From an uncultured Oscillibacter sp. (GTDB taxonomy: Bacteria > Bacillota > Clostridia > Oscillospirales > Oscillospiraceae), in NCBI GenBank assembly GCA_905233795.1, contig CAJOFP010000006.1:1-10282 (forward strand): DNA of 10,282 nucleotides. Reading direction: 5' to 3'. Each line of letters opens with the position of its first letter. The stretch's first letter is position 1. Of this stretch, positions 1-5,550 are shown one piece after another. A model generated the notes under the pieces. That model saw only the letters and a program-made list of their open reading frames with translations. It did no database searches and was not told where the DNA came from. A program made the position numbers and the translations under genes.

Positions 1-2
1 AG

Positions 3-146
3 GAGTATAAAGAAGAATCGCGGCTGGCGATGGATCATCAGAAAAACGCGTATTTTAAAATGTGTGAATTTTTGGAGTTGGCGCAAAGTGGCGACATGGA
101 AGAGGCGGCGCGAATCTATAAAATTGTACAATCGCTGAAATTCTGA
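3..146 (+). CDS. 3' end of an unknown gene (5'-partial)
   Basis: An open frame enters from the left edge and ends at TGA 144-146, giving 47 visible residues (EYKEESRLAMDHQ... to ...YKIVQSLKF). It is charged and mostly helical in character, with no cysteines, membrane segment or motif I recognise. An internal ATG lies at position 30 but no Shine-Dalgarno site is well placed for it: the AGGAG at 1-5 is too far upstream. I therefore treat it as the tail of a longer protein rather than a 38-residue gene. The next gene begins 16 nt downstream, consistent with one transcript. Composition and codon use match the neighbouring genes, which supports coding. Function unknown. Confidence 0.55.
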   Translation, partial: EYKEESRLAMDHQKNAYFKMCEFLELAQSGDMEEAARIYKIVQSLKF

Positions 147-161
147 CGGGGGCGTGAGGGC

Positions 162-575
162 ATGAGCATTAAACACAAAAAGAGCGGACGGCGTTCCGGC
201 GACGCGGCGGCGGGCTTCATGCCTGTTATGGAAATCCTCATACGGTTTGACGGTCTGACAAAAAGGGCGAAGCCGTCGTCCAAAGACGAAAACGCGGAAA
301 CGCTCCAAAAAGAGGACGCCAAAGCCCTCGAATCCGCCGCCGCGCTGTTAAAAGCCCTGCTCGACGAGGGAATCCGGACGCCGGATGAGGTCTTGGATCT
401 GCTCTATGATTACCGATTACAGGCGGCTGAAAGTCAGAGATTGCGTAAGCGATTTGAGATCGCGGATGTCCCGATCCGGCTCGGATCGGAGAGCCTCTGC
501 CCGTCGTGTATGAAAAAACTGCGTAAGATTCCGGAATTTTGTCCCAACTGCGGGAAAAAGCTGAAATCTATATAA
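162..575 (+). CDS. Small protein with C-terminal zinc ribbon
   Basis: A 137-residue protein. Its C-terminal 25 residues form a CxxC-(10)-CxxC pattern (C113, C116, C127, C130; CPSC...CPNCGKKL), typical of a treble-clef or rubredoxin-like zinc ribbon. The N-terminus is basic (KHKKSGRRSG). The middle is helical and acidic, with residues ~50-100 predicted amphipathic (for example ALESAAALLKALLDEGI). No catalytic domain is visible. Small zinc ribbons of this kind are common in mobile elements, where they bind nucleic acid or mediate protein contacts, but the sequence does not say which. The ATG at 162 is preceded by a purine-rich GTGAGGG. It lies 16 nt after the upstream stop, so co-transcription is likely. 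An A-rich, hairpin-bearing gap follows. Confidence 0.7.
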   Translation: MSIKHKKSGRRSGDAAAGFMPVMEILIRFDGLTKRAKPSSKDENAETLQKEDAKALESAAALLKALLDEGIRTPDEVLDLLYDYRLQAAESQRLRKRFEIADVPIRLGSESLCPSCMKKLRKIPEFCPNCGKKLKSI

Positions 576-587
576 AAAAGAAAAAAA

Positions 588-605
588 GTTCGTGAAACGG
601 CGAAC
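588..605 (-). terminator. Possible minus-strand intrinsic terminator
   Basis: GTTCG (588-592) pairs with CGAAC (601-605). Immediately to the left on the + strand is an A-rich run (574-587). Read on the minus strand this is a 5-bp hairpin followed by seven T's and a second T run, the layout of a rho-independent terminator. The stem is short, and no minus-strand gene is convincing nearby, so it may be a chance result of A-rich sequence. Confidence 0.25.
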
Positions 606-629
606 GCGAGTTTATAAAAATCAAAACGC

Positions 630-740
630 TTCCGCAACTTTCTCAAAAAAATCAATTCCCGATTTTCCGCGATTTTCGATGAAAAATCGGGTGAAAAAAC
701 ACAAATCTTTATTATCAGAAAGTCCGAAAAAGTTGCGGAA
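630..740. repeat. Nested inverted repeats in an AT-rich gap
   Basis: The 185-nt gap between the two zinc-protein genes contains a perfect 12-bp inverted repeat. TTCCGCAACTTT (630-641) is matched by AAAGTTGCGGAA (729-740). Inside it lies a second perfect 9-bp pair, CCCGATTTT (658-666) with AAAATCGGG (683-691), around a 16-nt loop. RNA from this segment could fold into a long stem capped by an inner hairpin; as DNA the arms could be protein-binding sites. It ends 20 nt before the TTG start at 761. Possible roles are a 5' leader controlling the following genes, a regulator-binding site, or an origin-like site. The sequence alone does not choose between them. Confidence 0.6.
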
Positions 741-760
741 CAAAAAAGAAGGCGACGGAG

Positions 761-1075
761 TTGATCAATCGAAAAAAGTTCTGTCCGGTGTGCGGGAATC
801 TGGCGGCGGTTCTCGACGGAAATCCGGAGATATACGGTGAAAAAGCCGTCCCGTGGAATACGTTCATCCGGGTAAAATACTGCGGTGACGAGTGCCGGGA
901 AATCATGAAACGCCAAAGCCAGCGTCTGTCCAACAAGAGACGGCGTCGTGAGCGCAAAGCGTACCGGGACGCGTTTCTGGAAGCGATGGACACACTCCGG
1001 GAAGAGGTTCGCGTATCCCGCGAGGAAACGCGCCTGTTGTTGGAACGCATAGCGGAACTGGAGGCGGGAGCGTGA
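761..1075 (+). CDS. Zinc-binding coiled-coil protein
   Basis: A 104-residue protein starting at TTG 761, with GAAGG about 8 nt upstream as a plausible ribosome site; no ATG fits before the first cysteines. C8, C11, C41 and C45 (CPVCG ... YCGDEC) form a probable zinc-binding module. A strongly basic stretch follows (NKRRRRERKAYRD, residues ~58-70), then a heptad-like helix to the C-terminus (MDTLREEVRVSREETRLLLERIAELE), probably a coiled coil. A zinc knuckle plus basic helix suggests nucleic-acid binding and oligomerisation, but no exact family is recognised. Its stop overlaps the next start by 4 nt (GTGA), so it heads the operon that leads to the FtsK-like motor. The nested inverted repeat lies directly upstream and may control it. 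Confidence 0.65.
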   Translation: MINRKKFCPVCGNLAAVLDGNPEIYGEKAVPWNTFIRVKYCGDECREIMKRQSQRLSNKRRRRERKAYRDAFLEAMDTLREEVRVSREETRLLLERIAELEAGA

Positions 1076-1548
1076 TCTGGGGATTGATTACAGTCGCGGT
1101 TTTAAGCGCCGCGCTTATGTCCGCGCCTGTCCGGGAGACGCGGGAGCCGCCGCCAAACGAAGTCAGAATAGGCGAGGTCGCGGAGCCGGATAATATTCAG
1201 GACATCAACGCGGCGGCGGGCTGGTACCGGAAGACAAAATACGGCTGGGTGTTCTCGGCTGACAGCGAGCTTGGCCCGGCCCGACAGCCTGACGAACCAT
1301 ACGCCGCGTTTCTGGATGAGCGAAAGGCGGAATCCGTAGGAGGACTGGCCGTCATCGCCGTTCTGGGCGCGCTGGTAATCGGGGTGAAATTTCGCGGTAA
1401 GAAAAGCGGCGGCGTTCCGAAAGACGGCGTGTCCCGGACGGAATTTCAGACGCTCGCGCGGCGTCTCAACGGGATGGCGGATATTCTGGAAAGCGTGACG
1501 GAGGCGGAGAGCGCGAAAACGGCGGAGAAAGGCGGAAAAAAACGATGA
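1072..1548 (+). CDS. Small membrane protein, two predicted spans
   Basis: 158 residues, starting at GTG 1072, which overlaps the previous stop and has GGAGGCGGGA just upstream. The N-terminus (residues ~3-18) is a hydrophobic stretch that could be a signal anchor. Residues ~89-107 form a second clear transmembrane helix (GGLAVIAVLGALVIGVKF). A ~70-residue loop between them is rich in P, E, D and aromatic residues. The C-terminal ~50 residues are charged and partly helical (SRTEFQTLARRLNGMADIL). If both helices span, the loop is outside the cell and the C-tail inside. No family is recognised. Position suggests a partner of the downstream FtsK-like ATPase, which has no membrane helices of its own. 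This is an inference from gene order. Confidence 0.65.
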   Translation: MIWGLITVAVLSAALMSAPVRETREPPPNEVRIGEVAEPDNIQDINAAAGWYRKTKYGWVFSADSELGPARQPDEPYAAFLDERKAESVGGLAVIAVLGALVIGVKFRGKKSGGVPKDGVSRTEFQTLARRLNGMADILESVTEAESAKTAEKGGKKR

Positions 1549-1808
1549 ACAGCGCGTGGGATTTTTTATTGACGCTGGGATTGTACTGGATGGAGCGTCT
1601 CAAAGACGCGGGCGTGAAGATGGCGTCGGGTTTTAATCCGTGGAACGCGAAGACATTTTTCGCGGGTCTGTGCGGTCTGGTCTATCTGATCGCGGTCGTG
1701 GTTTTCACGCTGGTTCTTCTCTGCGACGGCTTCGGGGCGAAATCGGCGCGAAATTTTCGGATATTAATCGCGCTCTGCGTTGTGTTCGCGCTGTCGCTGA
1801 TGAAATGA
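1545..1808 (+). CDS. Small membrane protein, two predicted spans
   Basis: 87 residues, with its ATG overlapping the preceding stop (ATGA). The N-terminal ~35 residues are amphipathic and aromatic (DFLLTLGLYWMERLKDAG). Two transmembrane helices follow: residues ~38-60 (FFAGLCGLVYLIAVVVFTLVLL) and ~71-86 (FRILIALCVVFALSL). A short basic linker separates them. The size and two-helix layout recall holins or small anchor proteins of secretion and transfer systems, but no diagnostic motif is present. The FtsK-like gene starts 16 nt downstream. Being embedded between another membrane protein and the DNA motor makes a membrane-scaffold role more likely than a lysis role (inference). Confidence 0.65.
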   Translation: MNSAWDFLLTLGLYWMERLKDAGVKMASGFNPWNAKTFFAGLCGLVYLIAVVVFTLVLLCDGFGAKSARNFRILIALCVVFALSLMK

Positions 1809-1824
1809 CCGGGAGGGGAAGCGC

Positions 1825-3522
1825 ATGGGCGTTTTCGACGGGATACTCGACGCGATTCCCGGCATCCGGAGATTTTGGTGGCGGCGCAAATGGACCGCTC
1901 TGAGCGTCCCCGCCGAGGAATGGGCGGAACTGGACGGCATGACGGAAGATTTGAACGATTTATTAAAAAACGTCCGGTCGTTGGAGAAGCTCATCATGGA
2001 CGCGTCGCTGCTGCGAGCCGGACACGGCATGAATGTCAGAAGCGTATGGAGCGATTTGGCGGGCAAAGAGCGTAGCGTGGAAATCGTGCTGGACGGGACG
2101 GCGGCGACGGAAAAACTGATGGAGGGATACCACCGCGAGATGGACGCCCGCCGCCGTGAGATGATGGACATCGCCGTGCGAATGTCGAACTGGGCGGCGA
2201 AAAACGCCGTCGTGACCGCGTATGAGGACAGACCGACGCTCCGTATGCGGGCGGGCGCGTTCGTCCGAGGCGTCGTACATTTGGGGGCGATTGCGTGTGA
2301 TTTATACGCGGCGGCGCAAGACCGGACGGCGGAAGAGTTTCTCCGTTACGCGCTTCTGGACAGGGAGAACCGGACAAAGCGTCTGCGTATCGGACAGTCC
2401 GCCGAACGCGTGAGACTGGAAAAACCGGAGCCAAAAGAGCAAACAGCGGAAGCGAAACCAGAAACGCGAAAGAAATCCGGCGACGAATCGCGGCGGAAAA
2501 TCGCCGCCGTCCTCCCGGAGACGTTCGGGGAATTTAACATTGACGCGCGTTTCGTCTCTTTCACGGAGGCTCACGCCGTCACAAGATACAAACTACGTTT
2601 GGAAAAGGGACAGAAACTCTCCAAGGCGGAGAGCGTATCGGAGGAAATCGCCCTGCGTCTGGGTGTGGAAAACGTCTCGATTTCCAAATCGCCCAACGAG
2701 AGCCAGATGATTTACATTGACGTGCCGAACAAAAATATAAAACCTTTGTATTTTAAAGATATTCCGCGGGAATCCGGAAAATTCTTTGTCGGCGTGGGAA
2801 TTGACGGAAAGCCCGTCTTTTCGGACATGGACGCCCTGTGTCATCTTTTAATCGCGGGGACGACCGGCTCAGGGAAAAGCACGTTTTTAAATTCCGTGAT
2901 ATGTTCCCTGATGCGAAATCCGCCGACAGAAAATCAGTTCGTCATGATCGACCCGAAAAAGGGCGTGGAACTCGCGCCGTACAACGGAATCCCGCATATG
3001 GCGCGGTCTGTCGTGACGGACGCCAAAAACGCGTCCGACGCTCTGGAAGAAGCGGCGGCGGAAATGGACAACCGGTATCAGATTTTCGAGGAAAGCGGCG
3101 TGAGGAAACTGTCGGAGTATAACGCCGGTTCGGAAACGCCGTTGCCGCGTCTGATTGTCGTAATAGACGAATTGGCCGATCTGATGATGACTTCCGGCAA
3201 AGAAGTCGAGGCGTCCATAAGCCGGATCGCGCAACTGGGCCGCGCCGCCGGGGTGCATCTAATTATAGCGACGCAGCGTCCGACCGTGAAAGTCATCACG
3301 GGATTAATCAAATCCAATATCCCAAGCCGCGTCGCGTTCAAGGCGGCGTCCAATCTGGAATCCCGGATTATTCTGGACGAGAGCGGCGCGGAGAAGCTGG
3401 CGGGCAAAGGCGATATGCTGTTTCATCCGTTTAACGGGCATACGGAACGCTTACAGGGCGCGTATATCGAGACGGAAGAAATCAATCAAATTATAGAAGA
3501 AGCGAAAGGGGAATACTCATGA
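1825..3522 (+). CDS. FtsK/SpoIIIE-type DNA translocase, soluble
   Basis: A 565-residue hexameric-type dsDNA motor. Residues ~230-335 match the FtsK alpha domain (VTRYKLRLEKGQKLSKAESV, then IYIDVPNKN). Residues ~336-560 are the RecA-like beta domain, with Walker A GTTGSGKS (345-352), Walker B VVIDE (D448, E449), and the very typical ATQRPTVKVITGLIKSNIPS and GDMLFHPF stretches. The chromosomal-type alpha domain separates it from TcpA/Orf21-type ICE coupling proteins. The N-terminal ~200 residues are helical and charged, with no transmembrane segments. The C-terminus stops right after the motor, so the DNA-reading gamma winged helix is missing. The ATG at 1825 follows GGGAGGGG at good spacing. 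It probably pumps element DNA during transfer, partitioning or segregation. Small membrane-protein genes on both sides could supply the missing anchor. Confidence 0.93.
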   Translation: MGVFDGILDAIPGIRRFWWRRKWTALSVPAEEWAELDGMTEDLNDLLKNVRSLEKLIMDASLLRAGHGMNVRSVWSDLAGKERSVEIVLDGTAATEKLMEGYHREMDARRREMMDIAVRMSNWAAKNAVVTAYEDRPTLRMRAGAFVRGVVHLGAIACDLYAAAQDRTAEEFLRYALLDRENRTKRLRIGQSAERVRLEKPEPKEQTAEAKPETRKKSGDESRRKIAAVLPETFGEFNIDARFVSFTEAHAVTRYKLRLEKGQKLSKAESVSEEIALRLGVENVSISKSPNESQMIYIDVPNKNIKPLYFKDIPRESGKFFVGVGIDGKPVFSDMDALCHLLIAGTTGSGKSTFLNSVICSLMRNPPTENQFVMIDPKKGVELAPYNGIPHMARSVVTDAKNASDALEEAAAEMDNRYQIFEESGVRKLSEYNAGSETPLPRLIVVIDELADLMMTSGKEVEASISRIAQLGRAAGVHLIIATQRPTVKVITGLIKSNIPSRVAFKAASNLESRIILDESGAEKLAGKGDMLFHPFNGHTERLQGAYIETEEINQIIEEAKGEYS

Positions 3523-3647
3523 GCGATTATGCGTTTGAAATTTTAGCGGGCGCGGGCGCCGCGTCTCTCGCGCTGTCTTTGGTCTACGTTTTCTATATCC
3601 GTCCCTCGCTGGACGAGAAAGAGATCGAGCGTACCATGAAAAGATAA
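3519..3647 (+). CDS. 42-residue single-span membrane peptide
   Basis: ATG 3519 overlaps the FtsK-like stop (ATGA) and is preceded by AAAGGGG at suitable spacing. It encodes 42 residues ending at TAA 3645-3647. The first helix, residues ~7-28 (EILAGAGAASLALSLVYVFY), is a convincing transmembrane segment with small residues on one face. The tail is short and charged (RPSLDEKEIERTMKR), probably cytoplasmic. The overlap and ribosome site argue that it is translated with the motor gene. No family is recognised. It is the third small membrane protein next to the motor and could be a regulatory or anchoring subunit. It is also the last gene before the structured noncoding region. Confidence 0.6.
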   Translation: MSDYAFEILAGAGAASLALSLVYVFYIRPSLDEKEIERTMKR

Positions 3648-3756
3648 GCGCGTAAGTTCCGAAACGGTCAAAGCGCACAAATTACCCCCGATAAATTCGG
3701 CGAATTACGCCGCGAAAAGGACTTGTAAATCAGCCTCGTTAGAGTGATGAATAACA

Positions 3757-3778
3757 CGCCCGGAAAAACTTTCGGGCG
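3757..3778 (+). other. 9-bp hairpin just upstream of the tRNA-like RNA
   Basis: CGCCCGGAA (3757-3765) pairs with TTTCGGGCG (3770-3778) over nine pairs, one of them G-T, around a 4-nt loop. It ends 6 nt before the first base of the tRNA-shaped element. No T run follows, so it is not a typical terminator. It could be a processing signal, or part of a larger RNA that includes the tRNA-like fold. Confidence 0.6.
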
Positions 3779-3784
3779 ATATAT

Positions 3785-3878
3785 GGGGGAGTAGCTCAAT
3801 CGGCGGAGCGTTACGGGTTAGCTGAGTATACGCGGTTTCCCGTAAAGGTTGCGGGTTCAAGTCCCGCCGTCCCCACCA
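3785..3878 (+). tRNA. tRNA-shaped RNA with enlarged anticodon arm
   Basis: The fold is as follows. Acceptor: GGGGGAG (3785-3791) with CGTCCCC (3868-3874), containing one G-T pair and one A/G mismatch. T8, A9. D stem: GCTC/GAGC (3794-3797, 3806-3809), with G18-G19 in the loop. Variable loop: 5 nt (3846-3850). T arm: GCGGG/CCCGC (3851-3855, 3863-3867) around TTCAAGT. Discriminator A3875 and encoded CCA 3876-3878. Tertiary partners 8-14 (T/A) and 15-48 (A/T) are intact. The anticodon stem TTACG/CGTAA (3811-3815, 3841-3845) is perfect and extends to seven pairs (TTACGGG/CCCGTAA). It encloses 25 nt (21 if extended) instead of 7. No anticodon can be read with confidence and no class II variable-arm layout fits. 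It may be a tRNA with a small intron-like insertion, a tRNA mimic or decoy, or the tRNA-like domain of a larger RNA. Confidence 0.75.
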
Positions 3879-4024
3879 GCCCGCGGCGTCAGGCGCGCGG
3901 GGAACGCCGGAAACGGCGTCAAGGCGTTTCGCCGCCTTTGAGAAAACCTCCGTTGAAACGCGATGACAGCCGGGAAAGACCGGCGCGTATATGGGGGCGA
4001 TTGGCGCGTGAGCCGAAAGCCCCG
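3879..4024 (+). ncRNA. Chain of five hairpins after the tRNA-like RNA
   Basis: Five stems follow the CCA almost without a gap: CCCGCG/CGCGGG (3880-3885, 3896-3901); ACGCCG/CGGCGT closed by a GAAA tetraloop (3904-3919); AAGGCG/CGCCTT (3921-3926, 3933-3938); GCCGG/CCGGC (3969-3973, 3980-3984); and GGGGC/GCCCC (3994-3998, 4019-4023) with an inner GGC/GCC. A GNRA tetraloop and stacked perfect stems are usual in structured noncoding RNA. No open frame with a ribosome site runs through it. Large phage RNAs such as GOLLD and ROOL are known to occur beside tRNAs, but I cannot match this sequence to either. It could instead be an extended part of the tRNA-like transcript. Confidence 0.45.
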
Positions 4025-4066
4025 AAAAATATTAAATATTAAAAATATGAAAAAGGGGTGAATATC

Positions 4067-4078
4067 ATGACGGGATAG
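4067..4078 (+). other. Three-codon mini-ORF with strong ribosome site
   Basis: AAAAGGGGTG (4051-4060) sits 8 nt before ATG ACG GGA TAG. The site is good but the frame ends after three codons. It may be a decoy or leader that positions ribosomes, or a chance ATG. A second small ORF starts 9 nt after its stop. Confidence 0.25.
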
Positions 4079-4087
4079 GGAAATAAA

Positions 4088-4141
4088 ATGCCGCCCCTGA
4101 CGGTTGAGACATCAGAAGCGGCGGCGATAAATCGCAAGTGA
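4088..4141 (+). CDS. Possible 17-residue peptide inside a hairpin
   Basis: ATG 4088 follows TAGGG at about 7 nt spacing and encodes MPPLTVETSEAAAINRK, then TGA. The start codon's G and the next five bases (GCCGCC, 4090-4095) pair with GGCGGC (4120-4125). An inner CTGA/TCAG stem lies within (4097-4100, 4112-4115), so ribosome passage would melt a hairpin upstream of the ATPase gene. This is compatible with a leader peptide or a tiny phage protein. It has no known homologue that I recognise and could be non-coding. Confidence 0.3.
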   Translation: MPPLTVETSEAAAINRK

Positions 4142-4192
4142 AAAAACAAGATATTTATATTATACGCGAGGAAAGGAGAAAAGTCAATACCT

Positions 4193-5518
4193 ATGGAAGC
4201 CGTAAAAATCACTCAGTTAGAGGCGGAAAATATCAAACGGATCAAAGCGGTCCGGATCACGCCCACGGAGAACGGTCTGACCGTCATCGGCGGACGCAAC
4301 AATCAGGGCAAGACCAGCGTTCTGGACGCGATAATCTGGGAACTCGGCGGAGACCGTTACCGCCCGTCCAACGCTCAGCGCGACGGTTCCGTCCTGCCGC
4401 CCAAAATCCGCCTGACGCTTTCCAACGGCATTGTCGTGGAACGCTCCGGGAAGAACGGCGATCTGAAAGTAACGGACTCGACCGGACGCAAAGCGGGGCA
4501 ACAGCTTTTAAATTCTTTTGTGGAGCAGTTCGCGCTGGATATGCCGAAGTTTATACGGGCCGGTTCCAGAGAGAAAGCGGCGACGCTCCTGCGGATTATC
4601 GGACTGGAAGACCAAGTCAATCAGCTGGAACGGCGTGAATCGGATTTATACAACCAGCGGCGGGCCGTCGGTCAAATCGCGGATCAGAAGAAAAAATACG
4701 CGGACGAACTGCCCGGTTATCCCGACGCGCCGAGCGAACCCGTATCGGCCTATGATCTGATTCAGGAACAGCAGGCGATTCTGGCCCGCAACGGGGAAAA
4801 TCAGCGCAAACGGGAGCGTTTGAACGAAATTACTTTTGAAAAACATCGGATTTACGATGAGATTCAGCGTCTGGAAGAACAGGCGGCGGATTTGGCGAAA
4901 CGGATACAGGAGCGGAAAAACGCCTATGAACAGACGGCCCGCGATGAGGCGACCGCTCAGAAAGACGCGCTGGATCTGATGGACGAATCCACGGAGGAAC
5001 TGGAAACGAATCTCCGAAATATTGAGGCCGTCAACGCGAAAGTCCGCGTCAATCAGGCGAAAGCCGCGGCGGAAGCGGACGCGAAAGAGTATTCCGATCA
5101 GTATGAGGGATTGACGGCTCAGATTGAGGATGTCCGCAAACAGAAGCGGGAATTGCTTGACAACGCGAATCTGCCGCTCCCCGGACTGTCCGTGGAAAAC
5201 GGGGAATTGACATATATGGGGAAAGCGTGGGACTGCATGAGCGGCAGCGATCAGCTTCGGGTATCCGCCGCGATTGTGCGGGCATTGAATCCGAAATGCG
5301 GTTTTATTCTGATAGACAAGCTGGAGCAGATGGATTTGGAAACTTTGCGCGAATTTGGGGACTGGATAGCGTCGCAAGGACTTCAAGGTATCGCCACACG
5401 CGTTTCCACGGGCGATGAATGCTCTATCATTATTGAGGACGGATACGCGAAAAACACGGACGAGACGCCCGTTCCGACCGCGCCTGTCAAGCGGACATGG
5501 AACGCCGGGACGTTTTAA
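4193..5518 (+). CDS. SbcC/RecF-like AAA ATPase of a phage replication cassette
   Basis: 441 residues. The N-terminus has the RecF/SbcC/Rad50 layout: ITQLEAENIKRIKAVRI, then Walker A GRNNQGKT (34-41). Residues ~120-330 are helical with heptad-like stretches (coiled-coil arm). The C-terminal lobe carries an ABC-type signature MSGSDQLR (349-356) and a Walker B FILIDK (D375). Members of the Rad50/RecF group dimerise through these motifs and hold or process DNA ends; this short form likely helps phage recombination or replication. The residue after the Walker B aspartate is K376, where glutamate is usual in ABC ATPases. ATG 4193 has GGAAAGGAG about 14 nt upstream, somewhat far, but no better in-frame start exists. 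It opens the replication cassette. Confidence 0.9.
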   Translation: MEAVKITQLEAENIKRIKAVRITPTENGLTVIGGRNNQGKTSVLDAIIWELGGDRYRPSNAQRDGSVLPPKIRLTLSNGIVVERSGKNGDLKVTDSTGRKAGQQLLNSFVEQFALDMPKFIRAGSREKAATLLRIIGLEDQVNQLERRESDLYNQRRAVGQIADQKKKYADELPGYPDAPSEPVSAYDLIQEQQAILARNGENQRKRERLNEITFEKHRIYDEIQRLEEQAADLAKRIQERKNAYEQTARDEATAQKDALDLMDESTEELETNLRNIEAVNAKVRVNQAKAAAEADAKEYSDQYEGLTAQIEDVRKQKRELLDNANLPLPGLSVENGELTYMGKAWDCMSGSDQLRVSAAIVRALNPKCGFILIDKLEQMDLETLREFGDWIASQGLQGIATRVSTGDECSIIIEDGYAKNTDETPVPTAPVKRTWNAGTF

Positions 5519-5533
5519 ATCCGGAGGCGTCGG

Positions 5534-5550
5534 GAGGGGGAAGCCGTATG
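5534..5550 (+). promoter_or_regulatory. Ribosome site for a possible upstream start (ATG 5548)
   Basis: GAGGGGG (5534-5540) lies 7 nt before ATG 5548, in the same frame as the RecA-fold ATPase gene. No stop codon lies between 5548 and that gene's preferred start at 5806. Both starts have good ribosome sites, so a 538-residue form and a 452-residue form are both possible. Confidence 0.4.

Larger units (their letters stand above)
3648..4192 (+). other. 545-nt noncoding region dense in RNA structure
   Basis: No convincing protein gene longer than 17 codons lies here. Contents in order are: a small hairpin CGGCG/CGCCG (3698-3702 with 3708-3712); a 9-bp hairpin at 3757-3778; a tRNA-shaped RNA at 3785-3878; five hairpins at 3880-4023; AT-rich sequence at 4025-4050; and two tiny ORFs with ribosome sites at 4067-4078 and 4088-4141. 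The downstream ATPase gene has its own GGAAAGGAG. The 10-mer TATATGGGGG occurs twice (3780-3789, 3988-3997), each time opening a structured element. I found no well-spaced promoter or T-tailed terminator. Most of the region may be one structured transcript, or read-through from the FtsK operon. Confidence 0.6.

Noticed and set aside
592..840. 82-codon + frame across the nested inverted repeats
   Set aside because: K/R/S-rich product with no ribosome site, runs through the hairpin region and overlaps the zinc-protein gene in another frame.
3723..3754. Possible promoter (TTGTAA ... GATGAA) before the tRNA-like RNA
   Set aside because: The -10 match is only about 3 of 6 at 17-nt spacing, too weak to report as a promoter.
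3810..3850. Class II (long variable arm) reading of the tRNA-like element
   Set aside because: TACG/CGTA (3829-3832, 3841-3844) could make a variable arm, but then no 5-bp anticodon stem forms. The 7-bp TTACGGG/CCCGTAA stem with a 5-nt variable loop fits far better.
3851..3878. tRNA 3' end as an integration (att) site
   Set aside because: No second copy of this T-arm/CCA sequence and no integrase gene in the window, and it lies between element genes rather than at an edge.
4138..4638. 166-codon + frame overlapping the start of the SbcC-like ATPase
   Set aside because: It lies in another frame of a gene with clear Walker motifs and its product is low-complexity R/G/Q/S typical of a shadow frame.
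4646..5386. 246-codon minus-strand frame opposite the SbcC-like ATPase
   Set aside because: Antisense shadow of a well-supported coiled-coil ATPase; composition (F/R/I-rich) and lack of motifs argue against coding. The same applies to the long minus frames at 6295-7029 and 9415-10203.
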